A stretch of 64,000 nt of DNA from JAGOUA01 sp964645655. GTDB lineage: Bacteria > Patescibacteriota > Patescibacteriia > 2-12-FULL-60-25. A model generated the notes under the pieces. That model was not told the origin of the DNA. It saw nothing but the letters and a program-made list of their open reading frames with translations, and did not search any database. The position numbers and the translations under genes are program-made. Where the stretch lies: positions 496,001 through 560,000 of the forward strand of contig CAZXZS010000001.1 in NCBI GenBank assembly GCA_964645655.1, in the 5' to 3' direction. Shown here piece after piece: positions 16,664-24,246 of the stretch. Position 1 is the first letter of the stretch; every line of letters begins with the position of its first letter.

Positions 16664-17227
16664 TCAGTTGGGGAGCGCGATGGGGGCGTCGTGGCCGCCG
16701 GGGGCGAACACGCGCTCGGTCTCCTCGGTGACCACGATGGCGGTCTCGCGCTCGATGTCGATGCGCGGGAAGCCGAGGCCGAACATCGAGTTGTACAGAG
16801 ACCCGGGGAAGCTCTGGACGGCGGCAGTGTAGGCCCTGCCGCGGTCGATGAGCGCGGTCTGCGTGTTGGCGAAGGTGGTGCGCCCGCGCTCGATCGCGCC
16901 CTGCACGCGGGTGTAGGTTGCGGAGTCGATCGTGGGGTTGGCCTCGGCGATCGCGCGCATCACCTCGTTGGTCCCGCCCTGCCGTGCCTGGACGACGCGG
17001 TCGAAGGCGGCGCGCACGTCGTTGCGGTAGCGGTCGTTGACGCCCGCGGACTCGAGGATCGAGGTCCGCATGTTGCTGTACTGGTTCTGGGCCTCGCGGC
17101 GCTGGGCCTTGATGCCCGCCTCCGCCGCGATGCACTCGTTCCGGAAGCTGATGGCGCCGAGGCCGACGATGAAGCCGCCGATGGCGAGGACGGCGAGGCA
17201 GGCAAGGACGATGTTCTTGGTGTTCAT
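16664..17227 (-). CDS. LemA-like membrane-anchored helical protein (phage-type)
   Basis: A 187-residue protein with one N-terminal membrane segment (residues ~4-23) and a helical body that runs FRNECIAAEAGIKAQRREAQNQYSNM, the spacing expected for a LemA fold (antiparallel helices after a single anchor). It is distinct from the canonical lemA at 61916-62470. GGAG 7 nt before the ATG at 17227 decides the start over one four codons earlier. The neighbouring Cys/His-rich membrane protein is in the same direction, 63 bp upstream. I recall this pairing from tailed phages, where its role is unknown; that link is from memory and needs a search. Confidence 0.55.
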   Translation of the reverse strand: MNTKNIVLACLAVLAIGGFIVGLGAISFRNECIAAEAGIKAQRREAQNQYSNMRTSILESAGVNDRYRNDVRAAFDRVVQARQGGTNEVMRAIAEANPTIDSATYTRVQGAIERGRTTFANTQTALIDRGRAYTAAVQSFPGSLYNSMFGLGFPRIDIERETAIVVTEETERVFAPGGHDAPIALPN

Positions 17228-17290
17228 GGTCTTCTCCATGTCTGACGAGGCGGTTTTTACGCTAGTCGCTGTCCAAGGAAACGGTCGGTC

Positions 17291-18436
17291 TCAGAACGCG
17301 GTCGAGCGGCCGTAGCGCCTGGAGGAGAACGCCGTGCGGTTGCGGTGGCGCTTCTCGAACGGGTCGTTGACCCAGAAGTAGCTGCCGAGGACGCCCGTCA
17401 CCGCGAGGGTGATGAGCCAGCCGAGGACGAGGATCCACGTCGGCGGGGTGACCGTCGCGTAGAGGTACTCGTACTCCGCCATCGGCGTACGCACGAAGTT
17501 GTTATCGACCTCGTTCTCGATGATGTGGGCTACGGCCGCCGCGTCGAAGGCCGGGAGAGCCTCGATCCGAGTGCGGACGTTGTCCTTGACGCGTTCGTTG
17601 CGCGTCCAGGTGACGAACTCGACCCAGCCGATGCGCGGGTACTCGGGTAGGCCGATCACGACGGTGAAGTCGTTCTTCTCGGCGCCGTGGTCCGAATCGA
17701 CCCAGCGCTCGCGGAGGCCCTCGGCGAAGCCACGGTCGCTCACACTCGTGAGGACGGCGGTGATGTTGACCTGGCGGGCCGCGCCGAGACGGTCGTTGGT
17801 CCGGTCAAGGGCGGCCTGGAGCGTCTGGAGATCCGTCGCGGGCACCGCCGCGCCCGCGTTGATGACCCGGTCGATGCGGTAGAAGTCTCGCACCCGGGGG
17901 TAGTCGGGGAGCTGGCCGGCGAAGCGGGCGGCGACCCCGCGGCTGCGGAGGATGGAACTCGACCCGGCGGCGCGGATGTAGTTGGTGTACGAGTGCTCCT
18001 GCGCCGTCGGCTCGCCGATGCGGATCCGCGTCCAGTCGGCCGGCTCGCTCGCGTAGGGTGGGTTGCAGGTGCTGCTGTACACGGTCTCGTCGTTGGACGA
18101 GGTGGCCGTCCACGACTGGTCGTGGGAGTGGCTACACACCCTGCGGCTACACGTCTTGGTGTGGCCGTTGCTGTCCGTGCCGCATGGGTAGGTCTCGGTG
18201 TGGCAATGGCAGCACGAAGTCCAGGTGTCGTGGTCCTTGCGGGCCACATGGCCGTTCCAGATCTCGGTGCTGGTGGTCTTGTACTTGAGGCCGATGGCGA
18301 CCGTCGCGCTGCAGCACACGAGCGCAACGCCGAGGAGGGCCGCCAGCTCCTTCCAGTCGATCCGGCCCTTGCCGGCGGCGTAGAGGGTGACGATCACGAT
18401 CACGGGGATGACGAGCAGGCCGAGCGTCCAGATCAT
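17291..18436 (-). CDS. Membrane protein with Cys/His-rich ectodomain (phage-like)
   Basis: A 381-residue protein: two hydrophobic segments at the N-terminus (about 3-19 and 31-50), then TEIWNGHVARK and a dense Cys/His stretch (SCCHCHTE..C..C...C..SHSH, about 70-105) that looks metal-binding, and a final membrane segment (about 333-352) followed by a basic tail. The start at 18436 (MIWTLGLL) is supported by GGA 9 nt upstream and by the promoter. The EIW.G.V..K plus Cys-rich pattern resembles a family of phage-encoded membrane proteins. A palindrome just inside the transcript suggests regulated expression. Function unknown. Confidence 0.6.
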   Translation of the reverse strand: MIWTLGLLVIPVIVIVTLYAAGKGRIDWKELAALLGVALVCCSATVAIGLKYKTTSTEIWNGHVARKDHDTWTSCCHCHTETYPCGTDSNGHTKTCSRRVCSHSHDQSWTATSSNDETVYSSTCNPPYASEPADWTRIRIGEPTAQEHSYTNYIRAAGSSSILRSRGVAARFAGQLPDYPRVRDFYRIDRVINAGAAVPATDLQTLQAALDRTNDRLGAARQVNITAVLTSVSDRGFAEGLRERWVDSDHGAEKNDFTVVIGLPEYPRIGWVEFVTWTRNERVKDNVRTRIEALPAFDAAAVAHIIENEVDNNFVRTPMAEYEYLYATVTPPTWILVLGWLITLAVTGVLGSYFWVNDPFEKRHRNRTAFSSRRYGRSTAF

Positions 18437-18483
18437 CTTCGAATTCCTTTCCGGGTTGGTCACCGGAGGCGTGAAAGGTGTTT

Positions 18484-18499
18484 TCGCGTTTATACGCGA
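18484..18499. promoter_or_regulatory. Candidate operator palindrome
   Basis: TCGCG-TTTATA-CGCGA lies 7 nt downstream of the -10 box of the minus-strand promoter, the position of a repressor site at or just after +1. Confidence 0.35.
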
Positions 18500-18505
18500 C
18501 AATTG

Positions 18506-18534
18506 ATGATAGCGTATTTTTGCGTTTTTGTCAA
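18506..18534 (-). promoter_or_regulatory. Promoter of the phage-like membrane pair
   Basis: TTGACA-17 nt-TATCAT on the minus strand. The 18535-18784 gap upstream holds no convincing gene. Confidence 0.75.
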
Positions 18535-18784
18535 GCGGTATTGCATGTTTTTCTATAAATTAGCCAAAATAACGGATCCCATCCGTCATCAGTGATGATG
18601 CACGATTTATGAAATGGCCGTCCGTCTCAGGCGGCGGTTGTTCCAAAATATGCGCCCCATCCCGGTACCGTCCTTTCCGGTTCCTAGCCTGTGACGGCGA
18701 TTGAAGTGGCGCTGGCGTCTATTTTTGCTCGGGGTTCGTATGTGGAGGTACAGATGATTTCCCCTTATCCTAGCCGTTTTTCCC

Positions 18785-18813
18785 TTGACAGATCGCGAAA
18801 GATCCTTAAGCAT
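18785..18813 (+). promoter_or_regulatory. Probable promoter of the 18863 gene
   Basis: A perfect TTGACA, 17 nt, then AAGCAT; the -10 is weak. Start of transcription would be near 18820. Confidence 0.45.
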
Positions 18814-18862
18814 GGCCCTGGTCCCGTTCCTTCCCACCTCCTTCCCAAGAAAGCCCACCCGC

Positions 18863-20413
18863 ATGTCCCATGCCCGTGTCCGTCCGTTTCCTTCGCGGCG
18901 GGTCCCCGTCCTGCCACCCACGACCATCCGTGCGGCCAGGCGCCAGCTGCAGCACCAGCTGAGGAGCCTGATCAGCCTGCTGAAGCGCTGCGGCGCGAAA
19001 GACCTGAATTGGGAGGCGACCGGCCTCCCGCTCACGCCCGAGGAAGATCGTGACTGGCGCGTGGCGGCCAACCAGGAGCTCCTCGACCTCGCCCGGGCGG
19101 CGGACCATCTCCAGCTCTGGATACGTGCCCGCGCGCTCCTGCCCGGTCCCGCGCCCGATCCGAACGAGGTGAAGGCGCTGGCCCTGCTGCGCCCGTGCGC
19201 GCAGGCCCTGGATGACCTCTACGCCAAGGGGTTCCCGTTCGCCCCCGACGTCGTCGTCGCCCTCCAGGCCGCGCAGCGGCGGCTCGGCGGGCGGCCGCCG
19301 GCCCGGCTCGATGCCGACTCGTTCCTCGACGAGCTCCTGACCTGTGGGCGTGACAGTCCCCGCGAGGAAGTGTTCGCGCTGTCATGGATCGCGCGCGGGC
19401 TCAAGGACGCGTCCTTCCTCGCCCTGCTCCTCGAGCGCTGGCAGGCGTCCTTCGGGGTGCTGGCCACGACCGGCGCCGATCGAGCTACCCGAGCGGATCT
19501 CGTCGAAGCGCTCGTCGCCTTCGGCAGGGAGGAGGAGGCCCGCGCGCTGATCGAGGGCATCGATGGGGATGATGGGAGCGTCGCCTACCTCTGGCTGGCC
19601 TTCGGCGCGGCCCGGCCCGATGCTGCGGCGCTCATCCGGGCGCAGGAGATCGGGGTTCGGACCTTCCGGGGCAAGCCCCTGGCCACCTTCCTGCTGCAGC
19701 TCCATCGCCTCGGCCAGGGGCGCCGCTTCCTCGAGGCGGCCGGCCGGATCACGGCCGAACTCCTCGCCGCTCCGATGGGGAAACCCGGCGCGGCGGACCG
19801 CCTCCTCCTGGGCCTGCTCCGCGGCTGGCTCATGGAAGGGGCTGTCACCGAAGCCCGGAGCCTGCTCGACCGTCTGGAGCAGGGGACGCCCCTGTGGGTC
19901 GAGGGGCTCGCGCTCCTGTATGCCCACACCGGGCGCGTGGAGGATCGCGACGCCCTCCTCGCGGGGCTCGCTGGTCTCGATCCCACGCTCCTCACGCCGT
20001 CCCTCGCGGGCCAGGCGCTTCGGGCCCTGCTCGCGCAGCGCGCGCTGGACGAGGCGGTTCGCCTCATCGAGGGCTGGTCAGGCCCGCTGTTCCGCTGCCT
20101 CGGGTTCTCGACGCTCGTCCTCGGGGGTTCCGCGCCTGCGGCGGACGGTGCCGAAGACCCGTCCCAGCGGTCCTGGCTCGACCAGGCCGAAGCGGCCTAC
20201 TGGTCGGTCGACTTCCGGGTGCCGCGGCATGGGGTCACGCTCGCCGCCTTCGTCCGCGCCTGCCTGCGCGGCTGGCGGGTCGACCGGGCCCTGGCCGCGA
20301 CCGGTTGTGCCGTTTCCACGCACCTTCGGCTCCGCCTCCTCGCCGCGATCTATATCCACGCCGAAGGGCATCCCGAACCGCCCTTCGTCGCCGACTGGGC
20401 GGAACGGCTGTGA
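18863..20413 (+). CDS. Hypothetical helical (repeat-like) protein
   Basis: Unrecognised protein of about 516 residues, Ala/Leu/Arg-rich, with repeated helix pairs such as LL.R.EQGTPLWVEGLALLYAHTG and LAGQALRALLAQRALDEAVRLIEGW that resemble TPR/alpha-solenoid units. There is no signal peptide. The frame is open to a TTG at 18785, with further ATGs at 18812 and 18863; the promoter overlaps the first and makes 18863 most likely, although no Shine-Dalgarno is evident. It forms a single unit ending in a good terminator. A scaffold role is a reasonable guess; no specific function can be stated. Confidence 0.6.
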   Translation: MSHARVRPFPSRRVPVLPPTTIRAARRQLQHQLRSLISLLKRCGAKDLNWEATGLPLTPEEDRDWRVAANQELLDLARAADHLQLWIRARALLPGPAPDPNEVKALALLRPCAQALDDLYAKGFPFAPDVVVALQAAQRRLGGRPPARLDADSFLDELLTCGRDSPREEVFALSWIARGLKDASFLALLLERWQASFGVLATTGADRATRADLVEALVAFGREEEARALIEGIDGDDGSVAYLWLAFGAARPDAAALIRAQEIGVRTFRGKPLATFLLQLHRLGQGRRFLEAAGRITAELLAAPMGKPGAADRLLLGLLRGWLMEGAVTEARSLLDRLEQGTPLWVEGLALLYAHTGRVEDRDALLAGLAGLDPTLLTPSLAGQALRALLAQRALDEAVRLIEGWSGPLFRCLGFSTLVLGGSAPAADGAEDPSQRSWLDQAEAAYWSVDFRVPRHGVTLAAFVRACLRGWRVDRALAATGCAVSTHLRLRLLAAIYIHAEGHPEPPFVADWAERL

Positions 20414-20419
20414 ACGCCT

Positions 20420-20446
20420 CGTCCCACCTTCCTGTGGGGCGTTTTT
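20420..20446 (+). terminator. Terminator of the helical protein gene
   Basis: CGTCCCAC pairs with GTGGGGCG (one G-U) and is followed by five T. Confidence 0.7.
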
Positions 20447-20588
20447 ATTTCCCTGTTCGACCTTGGTTCGCGTGGCCGCCGACCGGGATTCGCCGCAAGG
20501 ACGACGGTGGATGGGCGCGCGGGGAGGTGATCGGGAGGCGTCATCATGTTTGTCCGGCCGCCGCGTGGCTAGGTGCGTAAAGATACGA

Positions 20589-20617
20589 TTGACAAAATGG
20601 GTGAGGCTTGATAGGGT
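20589..20617 (+). promoter_or_regulatory. Promoter of the 20693 gene
   Basis: TTGACA-17 nt-TAGGGT, leader about 70 nt. Confidence 0.75.
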
Positions 20618-20692
20618 CCGCCGTATCCTGCGGACCGTTCGCCCTGTTGGCGACGGGTTCGCCGGTGTCCGTTTCACGCCCGGAGGTCCCGC

Positions 20693-22198
20693 ATGCCTAC
20701 GACCGTCGCCGCCGGTTTCGTCGCCTTCGCCCTCGACGCCCTCGCCCGTGCCCGCCAGGGGGAGAGCGACGCGTTCGTGGCGCTCGACTTCCTTCTCGAC
20801 CGGTACCTGGTGCTGCCCACGGAGATCGGGCTCACGTTCGAGGAATATTCCGCCCTGGAGGCGCGCCGAAACGAGGCGGAGGAAGCCCGTGAGGCCGGTC
20901 GCCTGCAAGACCTGCTTCGCAGGTTGCGGGACACCCCGAATGCCCACGGCCTGTCCGTCCTTCGGGAGCGGTCGTGGTATTCCGCCCGCTCCTTTGACAC
21001 GTACCTGCAGACGAAGCACCGGTTCGATCTCCTGGCGAGGCTGGGTGTTTCCAAGGACGAGCTTGCCCAGCTTGAGCGTCAGGCTCGGTGCCGGTTCGGC
21101 GAGGACGCGTTTTTCGCCCAAGTGCACGCACGTTTCAGCGCCACGTGCCTCAGCCGGTTCGATGCCGCCCATCGGATCTCCTTCGAAGAGGTGACCGCGT
21201 TCTTTCGTGCCCACGCCGTGCGCCCGGAAGAGCTGGGGACCTCCGAAGAGGCGTTGCGCGAGGCCTGGCGCCGGTCGCGTGTCGAGCACGCCGCGCATCT
21301 CTGGGGCCGGCTGTGCAATCCACAGGGAACCGAGGGCGACACGCCCGAGCTCGTCGAGAATCTCGCTGCCGTCCTGGGCCAGGGCATCGCTCCCCACGAG
21401 TTCGGCGGGTCGCCGTCCGAGGTCGAGGTCCGCCTGCGCCAGGCCCGCCTGCGGGTCGCGGCATGGCTGCTCAAGGGGACCCAGGGCTCGGACGGGGCGA
21501 ACCGCTTTCCCGCCTTCAAATCGTTCTGCGAACGGCACGGCGTCTCCCTCGCCGAACTTTCGCCGGGGGAGACGTTCGCTTCGCTTGGCGAGCGTGCCCG
21601 GGCGAGCCAGGCCGAGGACAGGCTCGAGAATGCCGACTACCATCTGCATGAGCGTTGCGAGGAGTACGGGATCCGCTGGCCAGCGACGCTCACCGAGGGC
21701 TGCCGCAAGGCCCTGGTGCGCCAGGTGTCGCTCCTGGACGCTTGGCGCAACCTCGCGGGTGACTACGTATGTTTCGGCTGCTACGACGAGGACGGGGACG
21801 CGTACGAATGCCTGCGGCGCGTCGGCTCCGCGCTCTATGGGTACCCATTCAGCACCCTTTCCGAAGTGAACCGCGCCGGACGCCCGTTCCCGCCGGCCGA
21901 GCGCCTGGGCCACGAGGAGCTCCCGATCACTCGGGAGGCGTTCGTGGAGCGGATGCGCGACGCGCTGGTGGTCCACTTGCGCGACGAGCTTGAGCGGGCC
22001 CTTTCCCAGAGCCCGTTCGTTCCCGAACTCGAGGACTGGCACCTCCTGCCCGAGAGGGTCCTTGCGCGGATCCATGCCTGCGTCCACGCGCAGGTGGCGA
22101 CGTACGAGGAGCTTGGGGCCACCCCAATGCGGATGATCCGGCTCATGGCGGACGCCCGTGACCTGGAGCGCTCCCTCGCCACTCCCAAGGAATGCTGA
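20693..22198 (+). CDS. Hypothetical soluble protein
   Basis: Unrecognised 501-residue protein, mostly helical, with many Glu/Arg pairs and scattered Trp. It has no signal peptide and no membrane segment. A short Cys-containing stretch CFGCYDEDGDAYEC occurs at about residue 359, where the two outer Cys and an acidic run could bind metal. Start at 20693 is firm: GGAGG 6 nt before the ATG and a consensus promoter. It is a single-gene unit closed by a terminator. No relation to the preceding protein could be seen by eye. Confidence 0.6.
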   Translation: MPTTVAAGFVAFALDALARARQGESDAFVALDFLLDRYLVLPTEIGLTFEEYSALEARRNEAEEAREAGRLQDLLRRLRDTPNAHGLSVLRERSWYSARSFDTYLQTKHRFDLLARLGVSKDELAQLERQARCRFGEDAFFAQVHARFSATCLSRFDAAHRISFEEVTAFFRAHAVRPEELGTSEEALREAWRRSRVEHAAHLWGRLCNPQGTEGDTPELVENLAAVLGQGIAPHEFGGSPSEVEVRLRQARLRVAAWLLKGTQGSDGANRFPAFKSFCERHGVSLAELSPGETFASLGERARASQAEDRLENADYHLHERCEEYGIRWPATLTEGCRKALVRQVSLLDAWRNLAGDYVCFGCYDEDGDAYECLRRVGSALYGYPFSTLSEVNRAGRPFPPAERLGHEELPITREAFVERMRDALVVHLRDELERALSQSPFVPELEDWHLLPERVLARIHACVHAQVATYEELGATPMRMIRLMADARDLERSLATPKEC

Positions 22199-22201
22199 CG
22201 G

Positions 22202-22232
22202 CGGCCGACCCGGCACGGGAAGGCCGTTTTTT
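22202..22232 (+). terminator. Terminator of the 20693 gene
   Basis: CGGCC (22202-22206) pairs with GGCCG (22222-22226), followed by six T. Confidence 0.65.
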
Positions 22233-22330
22233 CTTTTGACCGCTCTTGTCGGGAGGCTTTTTTGTCCGCGGGGATGGGGCAGGTCGTCCCCTCATGTGTC
22301 CCTGCGCGAAGGGTTTGTTCCTCGTGGGTA

Positions 22331-22363
22331 AAAAGAAAAGCCCCGACGGGGTTCGCGTCGGGG
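22331..22363 (-). terminator. Terminator of the RWxxGAC secreted protein gene
   Basis: On the minus strand CCCCGACG pairs with CGTCGGGG, followed by CTTTTCTTTTT. Confidence 0.75.
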
Positions 22364-22371
22364 GGAGGGGG

Positions 22372-23007
22372 TCAGAGCGGCGTCGAGCGCCAACCGGGCT
22401 GTTGGGCGCTGAAGAGCGTGTTGGTGGGCGAGGGCATCAGCCAGCTCTCGCCCCAGCCGTCGATGTAGACGTTCATGCGGCGCGCCGTCGGCGTCGGGTC
22501 GTTGTAGGAGACGGCGTAGCTCGGCACGGGTCCCCAGCTGCTCGGCGTGCTGGGGTCGAAGCTGTTCACCATCACCATCGGCGGGTTGCCGGCCATCTCC
22601 CGGTAGGCCCAGATGCGGACGAGCTGCGAGGATGAGCTGCTGGCGTAGTAGAAGGCCATGCCGCACTCCCCGTTCGTGGGGCATGTGGCGTCCATCTCTC
22701 CCTCGAAGTCGCGCGTGTCGAAGCGCATGCTCCGACCGCCGTTCTGGCTCTGCCCGCGCTCGAAGGGGAACACCTGGCCCCCGCCGCGCTGCGGGTTCTC
22801 GAGCGGGATGCCGACCCACGAGCCGACGGGCCCGAAGGTGCCGTAGGCCCCGTTGGTGACGACGACCAGGCTGCACGCGCCCCCGTCCCAGCGCTCCTGG
22901 GTGCAGGGGGTCGTGGTGACCGTCGAGCCGCTGCCGGGCCCGGCCTCGGCGGTGCGGGTGAAGAGGAGGGCGATCGTGAGCAGCAGGCCCAATCCCATTT
23001 CGCGCAT
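22372..23007 (-). CDS. Secreted protein, RWxxGAC family
   Basis: A 211-residue protein with a signal peptide (MREMGLGLLLTIALLFTRTAEA, cleavage after AEA). The mature part is related to the lipoprotein at 7393-8094: CTQERWDGGACSLVVV here against CTSARWSAGACDLVIA there, then shared WxGxP, WAY and SYAVSY/TYAVAY blocks. This copy has no lipobox and so should be released or periplasmic. The frame is open to 23451, but the promoter at 23141 and the signal peptide favour the ATG at 23007. GGAAG lies just upstream. Extra Cys pairs (CPTNGEC) suggest disulphides. Function unknown. Confidence 0.65.
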   Translation of the reverse strand: MREMGLGLLLTIALLFTRTAEAGPGSGSTVTTTPCTQERWDGGACSLVVVTNGAYGTFGPVGSWVGIPLENPQRGGGQVFPFERGQSQNGGRSMRFDTRDFEGEMDATCPTNGECGMAFYYASSSSSQLVRIWAYREMAGNPPMVMVNSFDPSTPSSWGPVPSYAVSYNDPTPTARRMNVYIDGWGESWLMPSPTNTLFSAQQPGWRSTPL

Positions 23008-23140
23008 GGCTTCCGTGTCCCTTTCGTGCTCCGCAACGTGGGCCGCATGGCCCGATTCGCCGAGGAGCCGTCCGGGGGAAAGCGGGGCTTTCACGCAGGC
23101 GGCTTCCCGGGATCGGGAGGGGTCCATGAAACGGAAGGGG

Positions 23141-23169
23141 AGTCTGTCATATTTGGGGAAAAATGTCAA
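23141..23169 (-). promoter_or_regulatory. Promoter of the secreted RWxxGAC gene
   Basis: TTGACA-17 nt-CAGACT on the minus strand; the -10 departs from TAnnnT in its first base. The leader is about 130 nt. Confidence 0.5.
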
Positions 23170-23200
23170 TGGTCTTGGGTTGCGTTCCTCTCCTGAAATG

Positions 23201-23223
23201 AAAAAACCGCGGTTAAGCCGCGG
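23201..23223 (-). terminator. Terminator of the CheD-like gene
   Basis: CCGCGG-CTTAA-CCGCGG then TTTTTT on the minus strand. Confidence 0.75.
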
Positions 23224-23380
23224 GGGTGGGCAAGGCGGCGTTCGCCCTCGGTGGGTCAGGCACGAGCGGTCCCTTGGGTGGCGCTCGCCCCTTCCCCGCA
23301 TCCGCTCCCAAAGGTGGTCGCCACTGCATTCTCCTGGCGCGTGTTTTTTGCGGGGGTATCCGTGGGGGCGTAGACTCAAG

Positions 23381-23845
23381 CTAGTACCAAGCATCGTCCT
23401 CGTATTCCACTTCTCCGGTCGAGGTATCAAGCCGCAAAACGGTCGTATCATCGGAATTGTGGTACCGGATCGTCACCTGTTCCGGCTGAAAGCCACGGGT
23501 GCGGAGCAGTTGTTTCACGAACGCCCGCTTCGCCTTGTCGTCGGTGTAGTGGGGTGCGTCATACGGATTGGGGGCGCCTCCACCGATGTAGATCCTCAAT
23601 GCGCCTGGGTCCGCAAAGCGCTGCCGCGCCTCATCAAGCATGCCCGACAGGTTATCCACGCGTGGGTCGGTGAAGTGGCCTGCGAGCGCCTGGTGCGAAT
23701 TCGGATCGAAGACGATCACCCCGATGCAGGGCCCTAGGCCGGTCGTTTCGATGATGTCGGGTGCTTTGGCGAGTTTCCACTCGTCCCATTGCGAGACCTC
23801 GATCACCTCCGGATCCGAATCGTATGGTTTTTCACGTTCATGCAT
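23381..23845 (-). CDS. CheD-like glutamine deamidase-fold protein
   Basis: A 154-residue protein whose residues 30-95 follow the CheD pattern: TTGLGPC with T34 and C40, FDP, and GH57F. In Thermotoga CheD the triad is T21-C27-H44; here the Thr-to-Cys spacing (6) and Cys-to-His spacing (17) are the same. A GGG stretch at about 88-90 matches the later CheD 'FGGA' turn. CheD deamidates Gln side chains in chemoreceptors; no chemotaxis gene is in the window, so another Gln or Asn substrate is likely. A possible short upstream ORF (23842-23898, ending in LPPYAAPTYA) overlaps its start by ATGA. It lies next to the left end of the integrated element. Confidence 0.65.
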   Translation of the reverse strand: MHEREKPYDSDPEVIEVSQWDEWKLAKAPDIIETTGLGPCIGVIVFDPNSHQALAGHFTDPRVDNLSGMLDEARQRFADPGALRIYIGGGAPNPYDAPHYTDDKAKRAFVKQLLRTRGFQPEQVTIRYHNSDDTTVLRLDTSTGEVEYEDDAWY

Positions 23846-23986
23846 AGGTTGGGGCGGCGTATGGCGGGAGGACGTGGCCGTTCTTCCATATCATATAGGG
23901 CTTGTCGCCTTTGTAGGAGGGGGGTCGAGGGCCGTTGGCGCGCGCTCTGTTCGTTGCGCTGCGCGCGTGTCGAGGGGTGGAAATGG

Positions 23987-24013
23987 AATACCCACCTTTT
24001 TGCGGTGGGTATT
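23987..24013 (-). terminator. Displaced original terminator of tRNA-Lys
   Basis: A perfect 10-bp stem, AATACCCACC/GGTGGGTATT, lies directly beyond the left att repeat in the direction of tRNA transcription. It is inferred to have terminated the tRNA before the element inserted. The rest of the 23846-24246 interval holds only this and attL. Confidence 0.5.
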
Positions 24014-24016
24014 CTT

Positions 24017-24041
24017 CGTGGTGGGACCGGTGGGGATCGAA
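24017..24041. repeat. Left attachment repeat (attL), copy of tRNA-Lys 3' end
   Basis: 25 bp identical to 32624-32648, covering the CCA end, discriminator, 3' acceptor strand and part of the T arm of tRNA-Lys (minus strand). Identity stops at 24042. Confidence 0.9.
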
Positions 24042-24246
24042 ACTGAATTAGGGGGATTAGGAGAGAGTAAGAAAGATTAAAAAAGGTAGGAGTTGAGCCA
24101 AGAAATCGCACAAGGTCGTTTTCTTAGATGGTTCTTAGTAATCGTTATCTAACTCATTAATGTCAACCGGGCGTCAACCGATGAGAGGAGTGACCCCTAA
24201 TGTTTACGTGATTTCGAACGATCCAAAGCTCTTCCTTTTTTCTTGG

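Noticed and set aside
20078..22216. 712-residue open frame on the minus strand
   Set aside because: It mirrors the plus-strand gene 20693-22198 in GC-rich DNA. It has low-complexity composition, no ribosome site, and runs across a promoter and a terminator.
24017..24041. tRNA pseudogene fragment
   Set aside because: The 25 bases are the attachment-site copy of the tRNA-Lys 3' end, explained by integration rather than by decay of a second tRNA.
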